From NCBI GenBank assembly GCA_002365175.1, contig DEZK01000029.1, forward strand, positions 1 to 64,000: DNA of 64,000 nucleotides. The letters are read 5' to 3'. The position numbers and the translations under genes are program-made. The notes beneath the pieces are model-generated. The model worked only from the letters and a program-made list of their open reading frames with translations. It did not search any database and had not been told where the DNA came from. Origin of the DNA: Raskinella chloraquaticus (SeqCode). GTDB taxonomy: Bacteria; Pseudomonadota; Alphaproteobacteria; Rhizobiales; UBA4765. Positions 55,235-64,000 of the stretch are shown piece after piece (the first letter of the stretch is position 1; every line of letters starts with the position of its first letter).

Positions 55235-56748
55235 TGTCGCTGAAGCCTGAACGCGATGAATTTGCTGCCACCTATCAGTCAGGAAAGCCGCAGATCGTCT
55301 GGACGAAACTGGTTGCAGACCTTGAAACGCCGGTCAGCGCCTTCCTCAAACTCTCGGCTGGCCGCACCATGCCGTTCCTCCTGGAATCGGTTGAGGGCGG
55401 CACGACGCGCGGGCGCTATTCGATCATCGGTTTTGCCCCCGATGTGATCTTTCGTGCCGATGGCGACCAGCCCAGCATCAACCGCAAGCCAGCAAGCGAT
55501 CCCGATTCGTTTGAAGCTATGCCCGGCGGCACGCTGGCAGCGGTCCGCGCGCTGCTGGAGGAGAGCCGGATAGATCTGCCGGCGACGCTTCCGCCCATGG
55601 CGGCCGGCGTTTTTGGTTATCTGGCTTACGATACGATCCGCCTCATCGAGCGGATCGGCTCGCCAAAACCCGACCCGCTGGGTGTGCCCGATGCCATTCT
55701 CATACGCCCGACGATTATCGTCATCTTCGATGCCGTCAGCGACGAGATCACGATTGTAACCCCCGTGCGCCCAAAACCCGGTATCGGAGCCACGGCCGCC
55801 TATGCGCAGGCGTCCGAGCGATTGTCGCAGGTGGTGGACGCACTTGATCGCGGCATTTCAAAGGAACTCGACCAGACGAGCGCGATGAACGCGGTGCCGG
55901 CCATCTCGAACACAAGCCCGGCCGAATATCTGGCCATGGTGGCACGCGCCAAGGACTACATCGCCGCCGGTGACGCCTTCCAGATTGTGCTCTCGCAGCG
56001 CTTCGAAACGCCATTCGACCTGCCGCCCTTTTCCCTCTATCGCGCGCTACGACGCGTCAATCCGTCGCCCTTTCTCTATTTTCTCGATTTCGGCACGTTT
56101 TCGATCGCCGGCTCATCGCCTGAAATCCTCGTGCGCGTGCGCGATGGCGAGGTGACGATAAGGCCGATCGCCGGCACCCTGCCGCGCGGCAAGAGCGAGG
56201 CCGAGGATCAGGCCAATGCGGCGCGCTTGCTGGCCGATCCCAAGGAGCGGGCCGAACATCTGATGCTGCTTGATCTCGGGCGCAATGATGTAGGCCGTGT
56301 CAGCCGCATCGGCACGGTGAAAGTAACCGACAGCTTTTTCATCGAGCGCTATTCCGAGGTCATGCACATCGTCTCCAATGTCGTCGGACGCCTTGCCGAG
56401 GGCTGCGATATTCTGCAGGCGCTCTTTGCGGGTTTTCCGGCCGGGACGGTGTCCGGCGCCCCCAAGGTCAGGGCCATGCAGATCATCAACGAGCTGGAAA
56501 AGGAAAAGCGAGGCATCTACGCCGGCTGCGTTGGCTATTTTTCTGCCAGCGGCGACATGGATACCTGCATTGTCCTGCGCACCGCCATCCTCAAGGATGG
56601 CAAGCTTTACGCGCAGGCGGGCGCCGGCATCGTCGCTGACTCAGTGCCGGAAAGCGAGCTTGCCGAATGCGTCAACAAGGCCCGCGCCCTCTTTCGCGCC
56701 GGCGAGGAAGCAATCCGTTTTGCTGGCAGCGCCAGACGCGGCCAGTGA
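55234..56748 (+). CDS. trpE: Anthranilate synthase component I
   Basis: A 504-aa enzyme converting chorismate to anthranilate with TrpG. The N-terminal domain contains the Trp-feedback site region LLESVEGGTTRGRYSIIG (LLES motif); the catalytic domain shows IAGSSPEILVRV, IRPIAGTLPRGKSEAEDQ, LDLGRNDVGRVSR and FPAGTVSGAPKVRAM. It is not fused to TrpG, unlike the TrpE(G) of Sinorhizobium/Agrobacterium. No leader peptide or attenuator is visible because the gene overlaps ppiD. ATG 55234 or GTG 55231. Confidence 0.96.
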   Translation: MSLKPERDEFAATYQSGKPQIVWTKLVADLETPVSAFLKLSAGRTMPFLLESVEGGTTRGRYSIIGFAPDVIFRADGDQPSINRKPASDPDSFEAMPGGTLAAVRALLEESRIDLPATLPPMAAGVFGYLAYDTIRLIERIGSPKPDPLGVPDAILIRPTIIVIFDAVSDEITIVTPVRPKPGIGATAAYAQASERLSQVVDALDRGISKELDQTSAMNAVPAISNTSPAEYLAMVARAKDYIAAGDAFQIVLSQRFETPFDLPPFSLYRALRRVNPSPFLYFLDFGTFSIAGSSPEILVRVRDGEVTIRPIAGTLPRGKSEAEDQANAARLLADPKERAEHLMLLDLGRNDVGRVSRIGTVKVTDSFFIERYSEVMHIVSNVVGRLAEGCDILQALFAGFPAGTVSGAPKVRAMQIINELEKEKRGIYAGCVGYFSASGDMDTCIVLRTAILKDGKLYAQAGAGIVADSVPESELAECVNKARALFRAGEEAIRFAGSARRGQ

Positions 56749-56793
56749 ACGCGCGGGGTTGACGCTAGGAGCGGCCCGTCGGATAGGTATGTC

Positions 56794-57399
56794 ATGATCC
56801 TTGTCATCGACAATTACGACAGCTTCACCTTCAATCTCGTCCATTATCTGGGCGAACTGGGCGCTGAGACGCGTGTCGAGCGCAATGACGCATTGACCGT
56901 CGATGAGGCGATGGCCCTCGACCCCGAGGCGATCGTTATCTCGCCCGGCCCCTGCACCCCATCTGAAGCTGGCATTTCACTACCCCTTGTCGCTCGCGCC
57001 GGCGCAAAGATTCCACTGTTTGGTGTTTGCCTTGGCCATCAGGCGATCGGCCAGGCCTTCGGTGGCTCCGTGGTCCGCGCCCCCCGACCAATGCATGGCA
57101 AGACCAGCCGCATCCTTCATCGCGGGCGCGGCGTGTTTGCCGGCATCAACGGCCCCTTCGAGGCCACCCGCTATCACTCGCTCATCGTTGCCCGCGATAA
57201 TCTGCCGACTGATCTGGACATTACCGCTGAAAGCGATGATGGCATCATCATGGGTTTCTCCCATCGCCATCTGCCCATCCACGGCGTGCAGTTCCATCCC
57301 GAGAGCATCGCCTCCGCCCACGGCCATCGCATCCTCAAGACATTCCTCGAATTAGCCGCGCGCTGGAATGCCGAGCAGCGCGTCGATGTCTCCGCCTGA
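56794..57399 (+). CDS. trpG: Anthranilate synthase component II (glutamine amidotransferase)
   Basis: A 201-aa class I glutamine amidotransferase giving ammonia to Trp[15 protein letters not shown] start, ISPGPCTP oxyanion region, nucleophile in [15 protein letters not shown], His/Glu in GVQFHPESI. It may also serve 4-amino-4-deoxychorismate synthesis, since no separate pabA is seen. 45 bp after trpE. Confidence 0.95.
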   Translation: MILVIDNYDSFTFNLVHYLGELGAETRVERNDALTVDEAMALDPEAIVISPGPCTPSEAGISLPLVARAGAKIPLFGVCLGHQAIGQAFGGSVVRAPRPMHGKTSRILHRGRGVFAGINGPFEATRYHSLIVARDNLPTDLDITAESDDGIIMGFSHRHLPIHGVQFHPESIASAHGHRILKTFLELAARWNAEQRVDVSA

Positions 57400-57406
57400 G
57401 GTCGCG

Positions 57407-58435
57407 ATGATCCAGCCCGCCGCAACCGATCTCAAACCCTTCATCGCCAAAGCCGCAGCCGGCCTCGCGCTGACCCGTGACGAGGCTCGCCAGGCCTTCA
57501 ACGTCATCATGTCGGGCGAGGCGACGCCTTCGCAGATCGGCGGCTTCCTGATGGCGCTTCGCGTGCGCGGCGAAAGTATCGACGAGATCGCCGGCGCGGT
57601 CGAAGTCATGCGCTCCCGGATGCTGCGGGTGAGCGCGCCTGCCGGCGCGCTCGATATCGTCGGGACCGGTGGCGATGGTTCAGGCTCACTCAATATTTCA
57701 ACCGCGTCAGCCATCGTCGCGGCAGGATGTGGCGTACCGATTGCCAAGCACGGCAATCGCGCCCTGTCCTCACGCTCCGGCGCCGCTGACACGCTGGCCG
57801 CCCTCGGTGTCAAGATCGAATTGGGGCCGGAGGCTATCACGCACTGCATCCGCACCGCTGGTATCGGCTTCATGTTCGCACCTGCCCATCATGCGGCGAT
57901 GAAACATGTCGGCCCGACGCGCGTTGAACTTGCAACCCGCACCATCTTCAACATGCTGGGGCCCTTGTCGAACCCTGCCGGCGTCAGGCGCCAGCTCGTC
58001 GGCGTCTTTGCTGAAACATGGGTTGAACCGCTGGCAATTGTTCTGGGCCAGTTGGGCGCAGAGCATGTGTGGGTGATGCATGCCAGCGACGGCCTCGACG
58101 AAATTACCGTGAGCGGCGAAACCTCCGTTGCCGAGTATCGCGACGGCACTGTGCGTCTGTTTTCCGTGAAGCCCGAAGATGCGGGGCTCAAACGCTATCC
58201 GCGTGGTGCGCTTGCGGGCGGAGACGCCAAGCATAATGCCGAGGCCATCCGCGCCATGCTCGATGGCGACCCAGGTGCCCATCGCGATGCCGTGCTGCTC
58301 AATGCAGGCGCCGGCCTCATCGTCGCTGGAAAAGTCAGCTCACTTGCCGAGGGGGCGGCCATGGCAGCGCAGGCCATCGACAATGGCAACGCGAGCGCGG
58401 TCCTCGCCCGCCTCATTGCCGCCTCGCAGGAGTGA
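57407..58435 (+). CDS. trpD: Anthranilate phosphoribosyltransferase
   Basis: A 342-aa enzyme joining anthranilate to PRPP. It has the glycine-rich PRPP loop [39 protein letters not shown], and [21 protein letters not shown] with the anthranilate-binding Arg. ATG 57407 has GAGG 5 nt upstream and lies 7 nt after trpG. Confidence 0.96.
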   Translation: MIQPAATDLKPFIAKAAAGLALTRDEARQAFNVIMSGEATPSQIGGFLMALRVRGESIDEIAGAVEVMRSRMLRVSAPAGALDIVGTGGDGSGSLNISTASAIVAAGCGVPIAKHGNRALSSRSGAADTLAALGVKIELGPEAITHCIRTAGIGFMFAPAHHAAMKHVGPTRVELATRTIFNMLGPLSNPAGVRRQLVGVFAETWVEPLAIVLGQLGAEHVWVMHASDGLDEITVSGETSVAEYRDGTVRLFSVKPEDAGLKRYPRGALAGGDAKHNAEAIRAMLDGDPGAHRDAVLLNAGAGLIVAGKVSSLAEGAAMAAQAIDNGNASAVLARLIAASQE

Positions 58436-58438
58436 GCG

Positions 58439-59254
58439 ATGGGCGATATCCTCACCCGCATCGAAGCCTATAAGCGCCGTGAGATCGCCGCAGCAAAGCT
58501 TGCACATCCACCTGCCGCACTACGCGAGGCTGCTATCGCCGCCGCCGCTCCGCGCGGTTTCGTCGCAGCCCTGGCCAGGCGCAAGGCCGCCGGTTCGACC
58601 GGCCTCATCGCCGAGATCAAGAAGGCAAGCCCGTCCAAGGGCTTGATCCGTGCTGATTTTGATCCCCCTTCCCTCGCCGCAGCCTATGAGGCGGGCGGTG
58701 CTGCCTGCCTGTCGATCCTCACCGATGCGCCCTCGTTCCAGGGCGCGCTTGATTTCATGACAGCCGCCCGCGCGGCGACAAACCTGCCGGTGCTGCGCAA
58801 GGATTTTCTCTTTGATACCTACCAGGTGCTGGAAGCGCGCGCCGCCGGTGCGGACTGCATTCTGGTCATCCTCGCAGCCGTCGAGGACAGGCTGGCGGCT
58901 GATCTTCTGAACTCGGCTGCCGAGCTTGGAATGGACGCGCTGATTGAAATCCATGATGCCGAGGAAGCGCGCCGCGCGGTTGATCTCGGCGCCACCTTCA
59001 TCGGCATCAATAATCGCAATCTGCGGACGTTTGACATCTCGCTTGCAACCACGGAAACGCTGGTGCCGCTGCTGCCGCCGGACGCGCTCATCGTCAGCGA
59101 GAGCGGTATTTTCAACCCTGCTGACATTGCCCGCATGCGAGCCTGCGGCGTCTCGACCTTTCTGGTCGGCGAAAGCCTGATGCGCCAGAGCGACGTGGCC
59201 GCAGCAACGCGGGCGCTGCTGACACCGATTTCTCATCCGGCGTTGATCTCATGA
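58439..59254 (+). CDS. trpC: Indole-3-glycerol-phosphate synthase
   Basis: A 271-aa TIM barrel closing the indole ring. [19 protein letters not shown] carries the catalytic Lys and substrate Ser; [17 protein letters not shown] and [12 protein letters not shown] are conserved. It is not fused to trpF. 3 nt after trpD and overlapping moaC by 4 nt (ATGA). Confidence 0.96.
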   Translation: MGDILTRIEAYKRREIAAAKLAHPPAALREAAIAAAAPRGFVAALARRKAAGSTGLIAEIKKASPSKGLIRADFDPPSLAAAYEAGGAACLSILTDAPSFQGALDFMTAARAATNLPVLRKDFLFDTYQVLEARAAGADCILVILAAVEDRLAADLLNSAAELGMDALIEIHDAEEARRAVDLGATFIGINNRNLRTFDISLATTETLVPLLPPDALIVSESGIFNPADIARMRACGVSTFLVGESLMRQSDVAAATRALLTPISHPALIS

Positions 59255-59748
59255 CGAACCCAGCCCTCTCACATCTCAACGCCGCCGGCGAAGCTCACAT
59301 GGTCGATGTCGGCGCCAAGCCCGTCAGCGAGCGTGTGGCGATTGCCAGGGGCCATGTGGTGATGGCCGCCGCGACCATGGCAATCATTGCCTCCGGCAAC
59401 GCCAAGAAAGGCGATGTGCTGGGTACCGCGCGCATTGCCGCCATCATGGCCGCCAAGAAAACCCATGAGCTGATCCCGCTCTGCCACCCCTTGCTGCTGA
59501 ACGCCATCACCGTTGATCTGGCCATCGATGAGAATCTGCCCGGCATCAGCGTCACGGCGAGCGTCAAAGTCGCCGGCCAGACCGGTGTCGAGATGGAGGC
59601 ATTGACCGCCGTCTCGCTTGCCTGCCTCACCATCTACGACATGGTGAAGGCGGTTGATCGCGGCATGCGGATCGAGGGCATTCATCTTGTTGAAAAGAGT
59701 GGCGGGCGCTCGGGTCATTTCATCGCCCAGGATCAGTCCGCGTGCTGA
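59251..59748 (+). CDS. moaC: Cyclic pyranopterin monophosphate synthase MoaC
   Basis: A 165-aa enzyme of the first step of molybdenum cofactor synthesis, acting after MoaA. It begins [20 protein letters not shown], has [11 protein letters not shown] with the catalytic region, and ends [25 protein letters not shown]. It sits at the end of the trp cluster and overlaps moeA by 7 nt. Confidence 0.96.
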   Translation: MTNPALSHLNAAGEAHMVDVGAKPVSERVAIARGHVVMAAATMAIIASGNAKKGDVLGTARIAAIMAAKKTHELIPLCHPLLLNAITVDLAIDENLPGISVTASVKVAGQTGVEMEALTAVSLACLTIYDMVKAVDRGMRIEGIHLVEKSGGRSGHFIAQDQSAC

Positions 59749-60938
59749 GCGTTGAGGAGGCGCGCCGCCGCATTCTGGCCGGCGTCAACCGTCTGCCTGC
59801 CGAAATCACGTCAATCGACGACGCGCAGGGACGCGTTCTCGCCGACCCTCTACTGGCCCGGCTGTCGCAACCTCCCTTCGTCGCTGCCGCGATGGATGGT
59901 TACGCGATACGAGCGATGGATGCAGCTCAGGACGCCTCGTTTCGCGTCATTGGTCAATCGGCGGCCGGAAGCCCTTTCGCCGGCAGTCTTGGCGAACGTC
60001 AGGCGGTGCGCATTTTCACCGGCGCGATCGTCCCCGCCGGTGCCGACAAAGTCATCCCGCAGGAGTTCGCCAGCCGCGAGGGCGATGACGTCCGTTTTCC
60101 TGCGCTGCCATCCTCTCCCTTTGTCCGCGCGCTCGGACTTGATTTCAGCCTCGGTGATGTGGTCCTGGAGGCTGGCCATCAACTGGATGCGGCCGCCATC
60201 GGTCTGGCAGCGGCGGCCGATCATCGCCAGCTCGCCATCGTCAGACGCCCGCGCATCGCCATTCTTGCGACCGGCGACGAGATCGTACCGCCCGGAGCGA
60301 TACGGGCCGACGGCCAGATCCATTCCTCCTCACTCTATGCCGTGCGCGCTGCCTGCCTTGCCGCCGGCGCCGAGGTGATCAATCTTGGTATCGCTCGCGA
60401 CGAGAGAGAGCTGCTGGCACAGCGTTTTGCGGCAGCAATCGCCATACCAGCCGATGTGATGATCACGCTTGGTGGCGCGTCGGTCGGCGATCATGATCTG
60501 GTCCAGGAAACCTTCGCGCGCGCTGGTGGCGAACTCGGTTTCTGGCGTATCTCCATGCGCCCCGGCAAGCCGCTGATCTTTGGCACTGCCGGGTCGCTCC
60601 GCCTTCTTGGACTGCCCGGCAATCCGGTGTCGTCGTTTGTATGCTGCTGGCTTTTCGTTCTGCCACTGATACGCGCCCTCCTCGGGCTTGCATCTGAACC
60701 AAAGCAGTGTCTGGCCCGCCTCAGCGCCGATCTGCCTGCCAATGACGAGCGCGAAGACTACTTGCGCGCCCGCCTGGTCAGCGATCCGCACGGCACCATC
60801 ACCGCCACCGCCTTCTCCAGACAGGATTCCTCGCTGCAATCTGTTCTTGCAGGCGCCAACGGCCTCATCCGTCGCCCTCCCCACGCGCCCGCTGCGCGGG
60901 CCGGAGAGATGTGTACCGTCCTGCCATTATCCACCTGA
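59742..60938 (+). CDS. moeA: Molybdopterin molybdenumtransferase
   Basis: A 398-aa enzyme inserting Mo into adenylylated molybdopterin: [59 protein letters not shown] and [11 protein letters not shown] are all family motifs. The start is GTG 59742, inside the end of moaC. Confidence 0.95.
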   Translation: MLSVEEARRRILAGVNRLPAEITSIDDAQGRVLADPLLARLSQPPFVAAAMDGYAIRAMDAAQDASFRVIGQSAAGSPFAGSLGERQAVRIFTGAIVPAGADKVIPQEFASREGDDVRFPALPSSPFVRALGLDFSLGDVVLEAGHQLDAAAIGLAAAADHRQLAIVRRPRIAILATGDEIVPPGAIRADGQIHSSSLYAVRAACLAAGAEVINLGIARDERELLAQRFAAAIAIPADVMITLGGASVGDHDLVQETFARAGGELGFWRISMRPGKPLIFGTAGSLRLLGLPGNPVSSFVCCWLFVLPLIRALLGLASEPKQCLARLSADLPANDEREDYLRARLVSDPHGTITATAFSRQDSSLQSVLAGANGLIRRPPHAPAARAGEMCTVLPLST

Positions 60939-60989
60939 GAGCGCGCTTTTGATCGTTTGATCAATCTTAATTCTTTCTTTACGCTTGCG

Positions 60990-61030
60990 GAACACAACTA
61001 GAACAGGTACAAAAAGTTCCTGATTTGTTT
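60990..61030. promoter_or_regulatory. Two LexA (SOS) boxes upstream of lexA
   Basis: GAAC-N7-GAAC at 60990-61004 is the exact reverse complement of the alphaproteobacterial SOS box GTTC-N7-GTTC. A second site, GTTC-N7-GTTT at 61016-61030, matches with one mismatch. Both lie within 65 bp before the lexA start, so LexA should repress its own gene. Confidence 0.85.
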
Positions 61031-61051
61031 CGCTGTGAGGAATCGCCAGAC

Positions 61052-61771
61052 ATGCTGACGCGCAAGCAATTTGAGCTGCTGATGTTCATTCACGAGCGCT
61101 TGAAGGAACAGGGCGTTCCCCCCTCTTTCGATGAAATGAAAGAAGCGCTTGATCTGCGCTCCAAATCGGGCATCCATCGCTTGATCACAGCGCTTGAGGA
61201 GCGAGGTTTTATCCGCCGCCTGCCGCATCGCGCCCGCGCTTTGGAAGTTCTGAAACTGCCGGATTCGGTCGCGCCCGGCCTCGGCTCTCCGCGCGGGCGG
61301 GGCTTTTCGCCCTCGGTTGTTGAAGGCGGTCTTGGCAGGGTGCCAGCGCCACGCGCCGCCGCGCAACCGGTGGAAGACTTCGCCAACAGCGTGATAGCGA
61401 TCCCGGTCATGGGGCGGATTGCCGCTGGCACGCCCATCAGCGCCATCGAAACCCATTCGCACACGATCTCGGTACCGGTTGATTTTCTGACCAGCGGTGA
61501 TCATTTCGCGCTCGAGGTACGCGGCGATTCAATGATCGAGGCGGGTATTTTCGACGGAGATACAGTGCTGCTGCGTCGTCAGGACGGCGCGGATAATGGT
61601 GATATCGTGGTGGCGCTGGTCGATGATGAGGAGGCAACCTTGAAGCGGTTACGCCGGCGTGGCGCCTCCATTGCCCTGGAAGCAGCAAACCCGACCTTCG
61701 AAACCCGTATTTTTGGTCCCGACCGCGTGAAGATCCAGGGCAAGCTTGTGGGCCTGCTGCGCCGCTATTGA
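61052..61771 (+). CDS. lexA: SOS repressor LexA
   Basis: A 239-aa repressor. The winged HTH is at 1-70 ([28 protein letters not shown]); a linker (about 75-110) is longer than in E. coli, as usual in alphaproteobacteria; the S24 peptidase domain carries the Ala125-Gly126 cleavage site in RIAAGTP and the Ser160/Lys198 dyad. ATG 61052 begins exactly at the conserved N-terminus; AGGAA lies 9 nt upstream. Confidence 0.96.
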   Translation: MLTRKQFELLMFIHERLKEQGVPPSFDEMKEALDLRSKSGIHRLITALEERGFIRRLPHRARALEVLKLPDSVAPGLGSPRGRGFSPSVVEGGLGRVPAPRAAAQPVEDFANSVIAIPVMGRIAAGTPISAIETHSHTISVPVDFLTSGDHFALEVRGDSMIEAGIFDGDTVLLRRQDGADNGDIVVALVDDEEATLKRLRRRGASIALEAANPTFETRIFGPDRVKIQGKLVGLLRRY

Positions 61772-61896
61772 TCGGCGCGCCGCGCTTTGCCTCGCATGAG
61801 GGCATACTGCAAAAATGAAGGAATCGGTTTTCTGTAGCAGTACGTAAAAACAATAAGATAAGTGAAGATTGCGATGCTGTTTGAACGCAGTCTGCC

Positions 61897-64000
61897 CTAG
61901 CTGCCGGGACGCCGCCACCACACGTCACGCGAGCGCAGATCGCTTGACGGACACCACGCTCGCTCACCGCAAGTCTGCGCATTTGATACGATGCGCGGCT
62001 GACCGTTGCGCCAGTAGATGACCATTCCAGCAGCCTTGCGGATCACCTGACCGTCGAGGATCAGGCGTGGAAAGGCGCATGACGATGGCGCCACACCATC
62101 GGGAATGATCAGGATATCGGCACGGCGGCAATCCTCCTCCACCGCCTCAGGTGTCTTGGCTATCGCCACCAGATGATCACGACCGAGAGGCAGCGTACAA
62201 CCCAGCGCGTCACATCGCCTGCCGCCGCTCAGTGTCGCCGCCTCAGGCTGGCGCGTATCGCCATCTGCTTCCAGCCAGCGCGACAGTGCAAATCGATCAG
62301 CCGGCACCCCATCAGCCCGCAGGATAGATCCGCCATCGCGGACCGCGACAAGCCGACCGCTGGCCGACACATACAGATCAGGTTGTGGCTCGATGAGCCA
62401 TAGAGCGACGCCAGCCAGATAAAAAACCATGCCGAAAAGGGCTATGCGGGTCTTCCAGAAGCACATCCACATGGTGCCGAAAACCGCACAGAGCATGGCC
62501 GCGACGCTGAAGCCGGGAAGCAATGATGTGGCGTGGGGAAAGGCAGCGACAAAACGCGCGATATCAAGCATGCGCGCCACGCCAAACCCGAGCGCATCAA
62601 TGGCAAAGCCCGCCGGGCCGATGTTGAGCATGATGAGCGTCAACACTGCCATCGGCATGACGAAGATGTCGACGATCAGCATCGCCAGCACATTGCCAAC
62701 GACGCCAAACCAGGCGATGCGATGGAAATGATGGAGGGTGATCGGCAACATGGCGATCTCAACCAGAATACTGACGATGGCCGTCGCCAGCACCGCTTCG
62801 GCGAAGCGGCTGGCAAAGCGCAAGCCGCGGGACTGCTCTCGCGTCGCCAAGCGCGGCAGCAATTTGTGCTCATAAACAGCAATCAGCGTCGCGGTTGCTG
62901 CAAACGACATCTGGAAGCTCGGCGAAACGAGGGATGAGGGGTGATAGGCGAGCAGTATCAAGGCGGCCAAAGCCAGATTGCGCATCGTCAGCGCCGGCCG
63001 GTCCAGCAGGACTGCGGCGAAAACGATGCAGATCATGATAAAAGAGCGGGTCGTCGCCACTTCCGCCCCTGACGCCACTTCGTAGAACGCAGCCGTCACC
63101 AGTGCCACCACCGCCGCGATCTTTTTCAACGGCAGACGCAGCGCCAGCGGGCCAAAACCGGCCAGAACGGCCCTCACCAGCCAGAATGCTCCACCCGCCA
63201 CCAGCGCCATGTGCAACCCTGAAATCGACAGCACATGGAGAAGGCCCGACGCATTGAACTCGCGATTGATGTCATCAGGGATGGCGGTGCGCTGCCCGGT
63301 CACCAGCGCCGCCGCGATCGGCCCGAGTTTCGCGCCAAGACGCTCCACGATCGCCATCGTCATCCGCGTCCGCCAGGCCTCGACTGCCAGCGCCACACGC
63401 AAACGAATCCCCGGTTGCGGCAGGTCGATGATCTGCGGTTTGCCACTGACAAACGCATAACCGCCGATACGATCAAAAAATCCGGCAAACCCGGAAGAAT
63501 AAGCGCCGGGATGCGTTGGCAATGGCAACGGAGCAAGACGCGCCGAAAAGGCGACGGCCTGCCCGATCTTCAGCCCGGCAAGCGAGCGCCCGACCGCGAT
63601 CAGCCGCCGTGGTGGCGCTGCCTTGGCGCCGATACTGACAATCTCGATCATCAGACGCGGCGCCTTTTCCGACCGCTCCTCGATCCGGCGGACATATCCC
63701 GTCACTGTCGCCTTCGGGATCACGCTCTCGATGCGCGGGCCGTCAACCAGGCGGATGGAGATATCCGTGCTGAGAAGCCCGCCCGCCAGCGCTGCCAGGA
63801 TAAATCCGACATTGGCCAGATGCGGCAGATCGCGCATGGCAAAGCCAAGCGCGAGCGCTGCACCAATCAGCGGATAGAGGAGCATGGCAGGCGGATGGGC
63901 GGGAAGCGCCAGGTGCACCAGCACCCCGATCCCCATTGCTGGCGCCAGCCAGAGCGCCGGGCGGCCATAAGCCGTTTCGATATGCCACTGCGCGGCAACG
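61897..64000 (-). CDS. comEC: ComEC/Rec2-type competence membrane protein (5' end outside window)
   Basis: A multi-pass inner-membrane protein thought to translocate DNA during natural transformation. The frame is open to the window end, reading IETAYGRPALWLAPAMGIG before the first internal Met (63936), as in ComEC N-termini, so the start lies beyond 64000. It has an N-terminal DUF4131-like region, then the Competence domain with ALVTGQRTAIPDDINREFNA and LHVLSISGLHMALVAG. The C-terminal beta-lactamase-like domain of Bacillus ComEC is missing, the usual alphaproteobacterial form. Convergent with lexA across 125 bp with no clear terminator. Confidence 0.92.
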   Translation of the reverse strand, partial: VAAQWHIETAYGRPALWLAPAMGIGVLVHLALPAHPPAMLLYPLIGAALALGFAMRDLPHLANVGFILAALAGGLLSTDISIRLVDGPRIESVIPKATVTGYVRRIEERSEKAPRLMIEIVSIGAKAAPPRRLIAVGRSLAGLKIGQAVAFSARLAPLPLPTHPGAYSSGFAGFFDRIGGYAFVSGKPQIIDLPQPGIRLRVALAVEAWRTRMTMAIVERLGAKLGPIAAALVTGQRTAIPDDINREFNASGLLHVLSISGLHMALVAGGAFWLVRAVLAGFGPLALRLPLKKIAAVVALVTAAFYEVASGAEVATTRSFIMICIVFAAVLLDRPALTMRNLALAALILLAYHPSSLVSPSFQMSFAATATLIAVYEHKLLPRLATREQSRGLRFASRFAEAVLATAIVSILVEIAMLPITLHHFHRIAWFGVVGNVLAMLIVDIFVMPMAVLTLIMLNIGPAGFAIDALGFGVARMLDIARFVAAFPHATSLLPGFSVAAMLCAVFGTMWMCFWKTRIALFGMVFYLAGVALWLIEPQPDLYVSASGRLVAVRDGGSILRADGVPADRFALSRWLEADGDTRQPEAATLSGGRRCDALGCTLPLGRDHLVAIAKTPEAVEEDCRRADILIIPDGVAPSSCAFPRLILDGQVIRKAAGMVIYWRNGQPRIVSNAQTCGERAWCPSSDLRSRDVWWRRPGS

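Noticed and set aside
55180..55240. trp leader peptide/attenuator before trpE
   Set aside because: trpE overlaps the ppiD stop codon, leaving no room for a leader with tandem Trp codons and a terminator.
61772..61896. Terminator between lexA and comEC
   Set aside because: A TACTGC/GCAGTA pairing exists but the loop is long and no T-run follows.

Overview
The window is GC-rich, densely coded chromosome from an alphaproteobacterium, most likely of the order Hyphomicrobiales (Rhizobiales). Three things point there: the gene neighbourhoods dusB-ntrB-ntrC beside ispDF, kdsA/eno/ftsB/pdhABC/lpdA/lipA and ppiD-trpE-trpG-trpD-trpC-moaC-moeA-lexA; a fused ispDF; and a lexA promoter carrying the alphaproteobacterial SOS box GTTC-N7-GTTC. 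I cannot fix the genus. I see no rRNA, tRNA, IS element, prophage or CRISPR array. Gene calls rest on reading protein motifs by eye; no database search was run.

Left edge (1-4.3 kb): an accessory cluster of three conflict-type genes. They are a SLOG-like Rossmannoid sensor fused to a four-helix membrane module, a stand-alone SLATT/DUF4231 two-helix membrane protein, and a TIR-like (nucleoside deoxyribosyltransferase-like) domain fused to a TPR/TRAF-binding-type helical region. Together they look like a nucleotide-signal immunity module: a signal-making enzyme, a signal-binding domain and membrane effectors. This is the most novel part of the window.

4.4-14.6 kb: a flavin monooxygenase of atypical composition, then a catabolic locus for hexuronates. 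uxaC, a spermidine/putrescine-class ABC importer (SBP, ATPase, two permeases) and a uxuB-like mannonate oxidoreductase run leftward as one operon. A divergent GntR/FCD regulator followed by uxuA runs rightward.

14.6-22.1 kb: the heterotetrameric sarcosine oxidase operon soxBDAG, a divergent XRE-cupin regulator plus GNAT acetyltransferase, and an orphan BMP-family binding protein. 22.2-28.6 kb: a large AceE/transketolase-like ThDP enzyme, a SulP anion transporter, an SDR and a UbiH-type hydroxylase.

28.6-64 kb: core housekeeping. It holds ntrBC-dusB, ispDF-cinA, a fused MFS/spermidine synthase, coq10-like and lipA, a GAF-GGDEF protein, lpdA and pdhCBA (with an unknown membrane protein inserted), ftsB, eno, queF, an MFS exporter, kdsA, pyrG, secG (with a clear intrinsic terminator), tpiA, ppiD, trpEGDC, moaC-moeA, lexA with its SOS boxes, and a comEC gene cut by the right end of the window.
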